NCBI GenBank assembly: GCA_913056375.1
Contig: CAJXNF010000210.1
Location: forward strand, 1-5,676
Length of the DNA: 5,676 nt
DNA from: an uncultured Pseudomonadota bacterium
GTDB taxonomy: Bacteria; SAR324; NAC60-12
Reading direction: 5' to 3'
Made by a program: the position numbers and the translations under genes. Below, piece after piece: positions 3,763 to 5,676 of this stretch (positions are counted from its first letter, which is position 1; the number at the start of each line of letters is the position of its first letter). Under the pieces are notes generated by a model, which searched no databases, was not told where the DNA came from, and worked only from the letters and a program-made list of their open reading frames with translations.

Positions 3763-5676
3763 TTGATTCTAGAAATCCAAAGGAAGCTTTACCGCACTAA
3801 AGTTCAGCAGTTTATGGATCGTCTGGAACAGAGGATTCTTGCAGACCATGTAGTCCTGGAGGGTCGTTTCGCCAGGAGTAAGGATCCCGTCCCCTTTCAA
3901 CAGCGCCTAGACTTGGAGTATCAAGCTATCAGCGAAGGAGCGGAGTGGGGCCAAACCTGGGACAGTGCCTGGTTTCACCTGGTTGGGAAGATCCCTGAGC
4001 ATTGGGCAACCGATGAAGTGGTTGCCCACCTGGATTTCAATGGAGAAGCCCTCGTCTTTTCACCGGAAGGGATTCCGCTGCAAGGACTCACGAATGGAAG
4101 TGTCTTTGGCAGAATCACACGACATAACTTTCGACTGGCAGCACCAGTTCTGAAGAATCCCCAAATAGAACTTTGGGTAGAGGCCGCCGCAAATTCAATC
4201 ATGGGCATCCATCGACCTCGTGATCCTGAGCGTGGTAGAAACACCATCGAAGCTACCGGTAATCAAGTGGCTTCAACGGCTGCTACTCTCCGGCCTGGAG
4301 ATACAATCAGTCGGCATGGCAGTTACCGAGGAATTGTCAACCGGATGAGGCTCGCTCGATTCAAGCGTGATCTCTATGATTTCTGGCTGGATATGGAGGT
4401 GTTGAATGGACTGTTGGACTCTGTGCCTGACAGCAGTACACGTTATGCTCGAATCTTAGAAGGATTGGTCAAGGTTACCAATATCTTCAAGGATGCTGAA
4501 GCAAACCTCGGCCAGTGCCGGGAAATGTTGCAGCCTCTACTACAACAATCTGCCAATGCGAGTGCCCCCACCATCAATGCTGTAGGACATGCCCATATCG
4601 ATACTGGTTGGCTTTGGCCGGTTCGGGAAACAATCCGAAAATCTGCCCGTACCTTTGCCAGCCAATTGGATTTGATGGAAAGATACCCCGAATATGTTTT
4701 TGGAGCTTCCCAGCCACAACACTATCAATTTGTCAAAGACCACTACCCTGAACTTTATGAGAAAATTCGTGAAGCTGTTGCTGGGGGTCGCTGGGAACTT
4801 CAGGGTGGGATGTGGATCGAACCAGACTGTAACCTGATCAGTGGTGAATCCATGGTTCGCCAGATTCTTCATGGTAAGAACTTCTTCATGGATGAGTTTG
4901 GGGTAGATGTGAATAACTGTTGGATCCCAGACGTTTTTGGCTATTCCGCATCGATGCCTCAAATTCTCAAGTTGGGTGGCTTGGAACACTTCCTCACACA
5001 AAAGATGAGCTGGAGCCAGTTCAATCGTTTCCCCTACTCAACCTTCCGATGGCGTGGAATTGATGGAACAGAGATTTTAACACACTTCCCTCCTGAGAAT
5101 ACCTATAATAGTGAGTTAGACACTGAATTTCTCCTTCCTGCCCAAAAAGGATTCAAGGAAAAAGATAGGCTCAATGAATTTATTTCACTTTTTGGCGTTG
5201 GTGATGGTGGTGGTGGACCTAAGCCAGAGAATATTGAACTTGGTAGGCGAATGTCCAACCTTGAAAATTCACCGAGAGTTCATTTTGACACTGCAAAAGA
5301 CTTTTTTGATAGGCTAGATAAACACAAGGATGATTTAGAAACTTGGGTCGGAGAACTTTATCTTGAACTTCATAGAGGTACTCTTACAACTCATGGACTA
5401 GTTAAAAAACAAAATCGTAAGCTAGAATGGAAGCTACGTTCTGTAGAAATGTTATTTTCTTGTTTGCCTGCTGAAAGTTACCCAATTGAGGAATTGGACA
5501 GATTATGGAAAATATTACTGATAAACCAGTTTCATGATATCATACCTGGATCCAGTATCAATCTGGTTTATCAAACTACTCATGCTGAATACGAACAGAT
5601 TCAAGATGGATGTGATCAATTATTGAAGGAATGTTCACAGAAATTGTTTCAAGAAGATTCCGATTCATTTGTATTG
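3763..5676 (+). CDS. GH38 alpha-mannosidase, cytoplasmic Ams1/MAN2C1-like type (3' end outside window)
   Basis: The frame is open from 3733 to the window end; from the preferred TTG start it gives 638 residues of a family that usually has about 1000, so the C-terminal beta-sandwich part is missing. GH38 enzymes are zinc-dependent retaining alpha-mannosidases. About 270 N-terminal residues precede the catalytic domain, as in cytoplasmic Ams1/MAN2C1-like enzymes, and there is no signal peptide. The catalytic domain is textbook: AHIDTGWLWP (zinc ligands H278, D280), WIPDVFGYSASMPQ (nucleophile and zinc ligand D390), GVGDGGGGP (D481, likely acid/base by family analogy), GELYLELHRG at 530-539 and NQFHDIIPGSSI (zinc ligand H591). 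Nothing key is missing, so an active exo-mannosidase acting on imported alpha-mannosides is likely; the exact linkage is unknown. It lies 92 bp behind the LacI regulator under a LacI-type operator. From about 5100 onward the DNA is clearly more AT-rich than the first part. The GH38 assignment is very secure. Confidence 0.96.
   Translation, partial: MILEIQRKLYRTKVQQFMDRLEQRILADHVVLEGRFARSKDPVPFQQRLDLEYQAISEGAEWGQTWDSAWFHLVGKIPEHWATDEVVAHLDFNGEALVFSPEGIPLQGLTNGSVFGRITRHNFRLAAPVLKNPQIELWVEAAANSIMGIHRPRDPERGRNTIEATGNQVASTAATLRPGDTISRHGSYRGIVNRMRLARFKRDLYDFWLDMEVLNGLLDSVPDSSTRYARILEGLVKVTNIFKDAEANLGQCREMLQPLLQQSANASAPTINAVGHAHIDTGWLWPVRETIRKSARTFASQLDLMERYPEYVFGASQPQHYQFVKDHYPELYEKIREAVAGGRWELQGGMWIEPDCNLISGESMVRQILHGKNFFMDEFGVDVNNCWIPDVFGYSASMPQILKLGGLEHFLTQKMSWSQFNRFPYSTFRWRGIDGTEILTHFPPENTYNSELDTEFLLPAQKGFKEKDRLNEFISLFGVGDGGGGPKPENIELGRRMSNLENSPRVHFDTAKDFFDRLDKHKDDLETWVGELYLELHRGTLTTHGLVKKQNRKLEWKLRSVEMLFSCLPAESYPIEELDRLWKILLINQFHDIIPGSSINLVYQTTHAEYEQIQDGCDQLLKECSQKLFQEDSDSFVL

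Noticed and set aside
3814..3816. ATG as the start of the mannosidase
   Set aside because: It lacks a ribosome binding site and would remove 17 residues of continuous helical N-terminus; TTG at 3763 has a well-placed AAAGGGG.
3975..5001. Minus-strand open frames (3975-4247 and 4540-5001) opposite the mannosidase gene
   Set aside because: They are antisense to continuous GH38 coding sequence with intact motifs, and show no family features or ribosome binding sites of their own.
5200..5217. GGTGGT-type tandem repeat as a simple-sequence element
   Set aside because: It encodes the conserved GDGGGGP loop of Ams1-like GH38 enzymes and is explained by protein function.

Overview
The window reads as ordinary bacterial chromosome, densely coded, from a Gram-negative-type heterotroph of moderate, locally variable GC (hand counts of 60-base blocks run from about 27% to 57%). 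The gene set is a ThuA-domain protein, a TIM-barrel sugar isomerase/epimerase, a VOC protein, a phytanoyl-CoA-dioxygenase-like oxygenase, a LacI-type regulator and a GH38 alpha-mannosidase. This kind of repertoire is common in marine and environmental carbohydrate degraders (PVC-group, SAR324-like or similar lineages). There is no rRNA, tRNA or other phylogenetic marker, so the taxon stays open. No mobile element, CRISPR array, RNA gene or phage signature was seen.

Layout. Bases 1-306 (+) hold the C-terminal end of a ThuA-domain gene cut by the window edge. It converges, across only 21 bp, on a leftward block of three genes. Read in transcription order, these are a PhyH-type Fe(II)/2-oxoglutarate dioxygenase (2564-1737), a VOC protein 31 bp behind it (1705-1271), and, after a 163 bp gap containing inverted repeats, a sugar phosphate isomerase/epimerase-like protein (1107-328). 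A 143 bp divergent intergenic region with a 17 bp AT-rich palindrome separates this block from a rightward LacI-family regulator (2708-3670). The regulator is followed 92 bp later by a GH38 alpha-mannosidase (3763 to beyond 5676), truncated by the window end.

How they may work together. The best-supported logic is regulator to mannosidase. A perfect 14 bp LacI-type operator with a central CpG (3733-3746) lies between a good -35 box and the mannosidase ribosome binding site, and the regulator just upstream keeps the hinge leucine (L54) that reads such a CpG. The simplest reading is a locally controlled, cytoplasmic alpha-mannoside or manno-oligosaccharide degrading step. The isomerase and ThuA proteins are typical companions in sugar-catabolic loci. 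The PhyH and VOC proteins form a separate likely transcription unit whose substrate cannot be read from sequence.

I did not find convincing evidence of a new system. The most interesting points are the operator, TTG start and ribosome binding site of the mannosidase, the divergent-promoter palindrome and its repeated half-site, the nested inverted repeats at 1172-1255, and the degenerate effector domain of the regulator.
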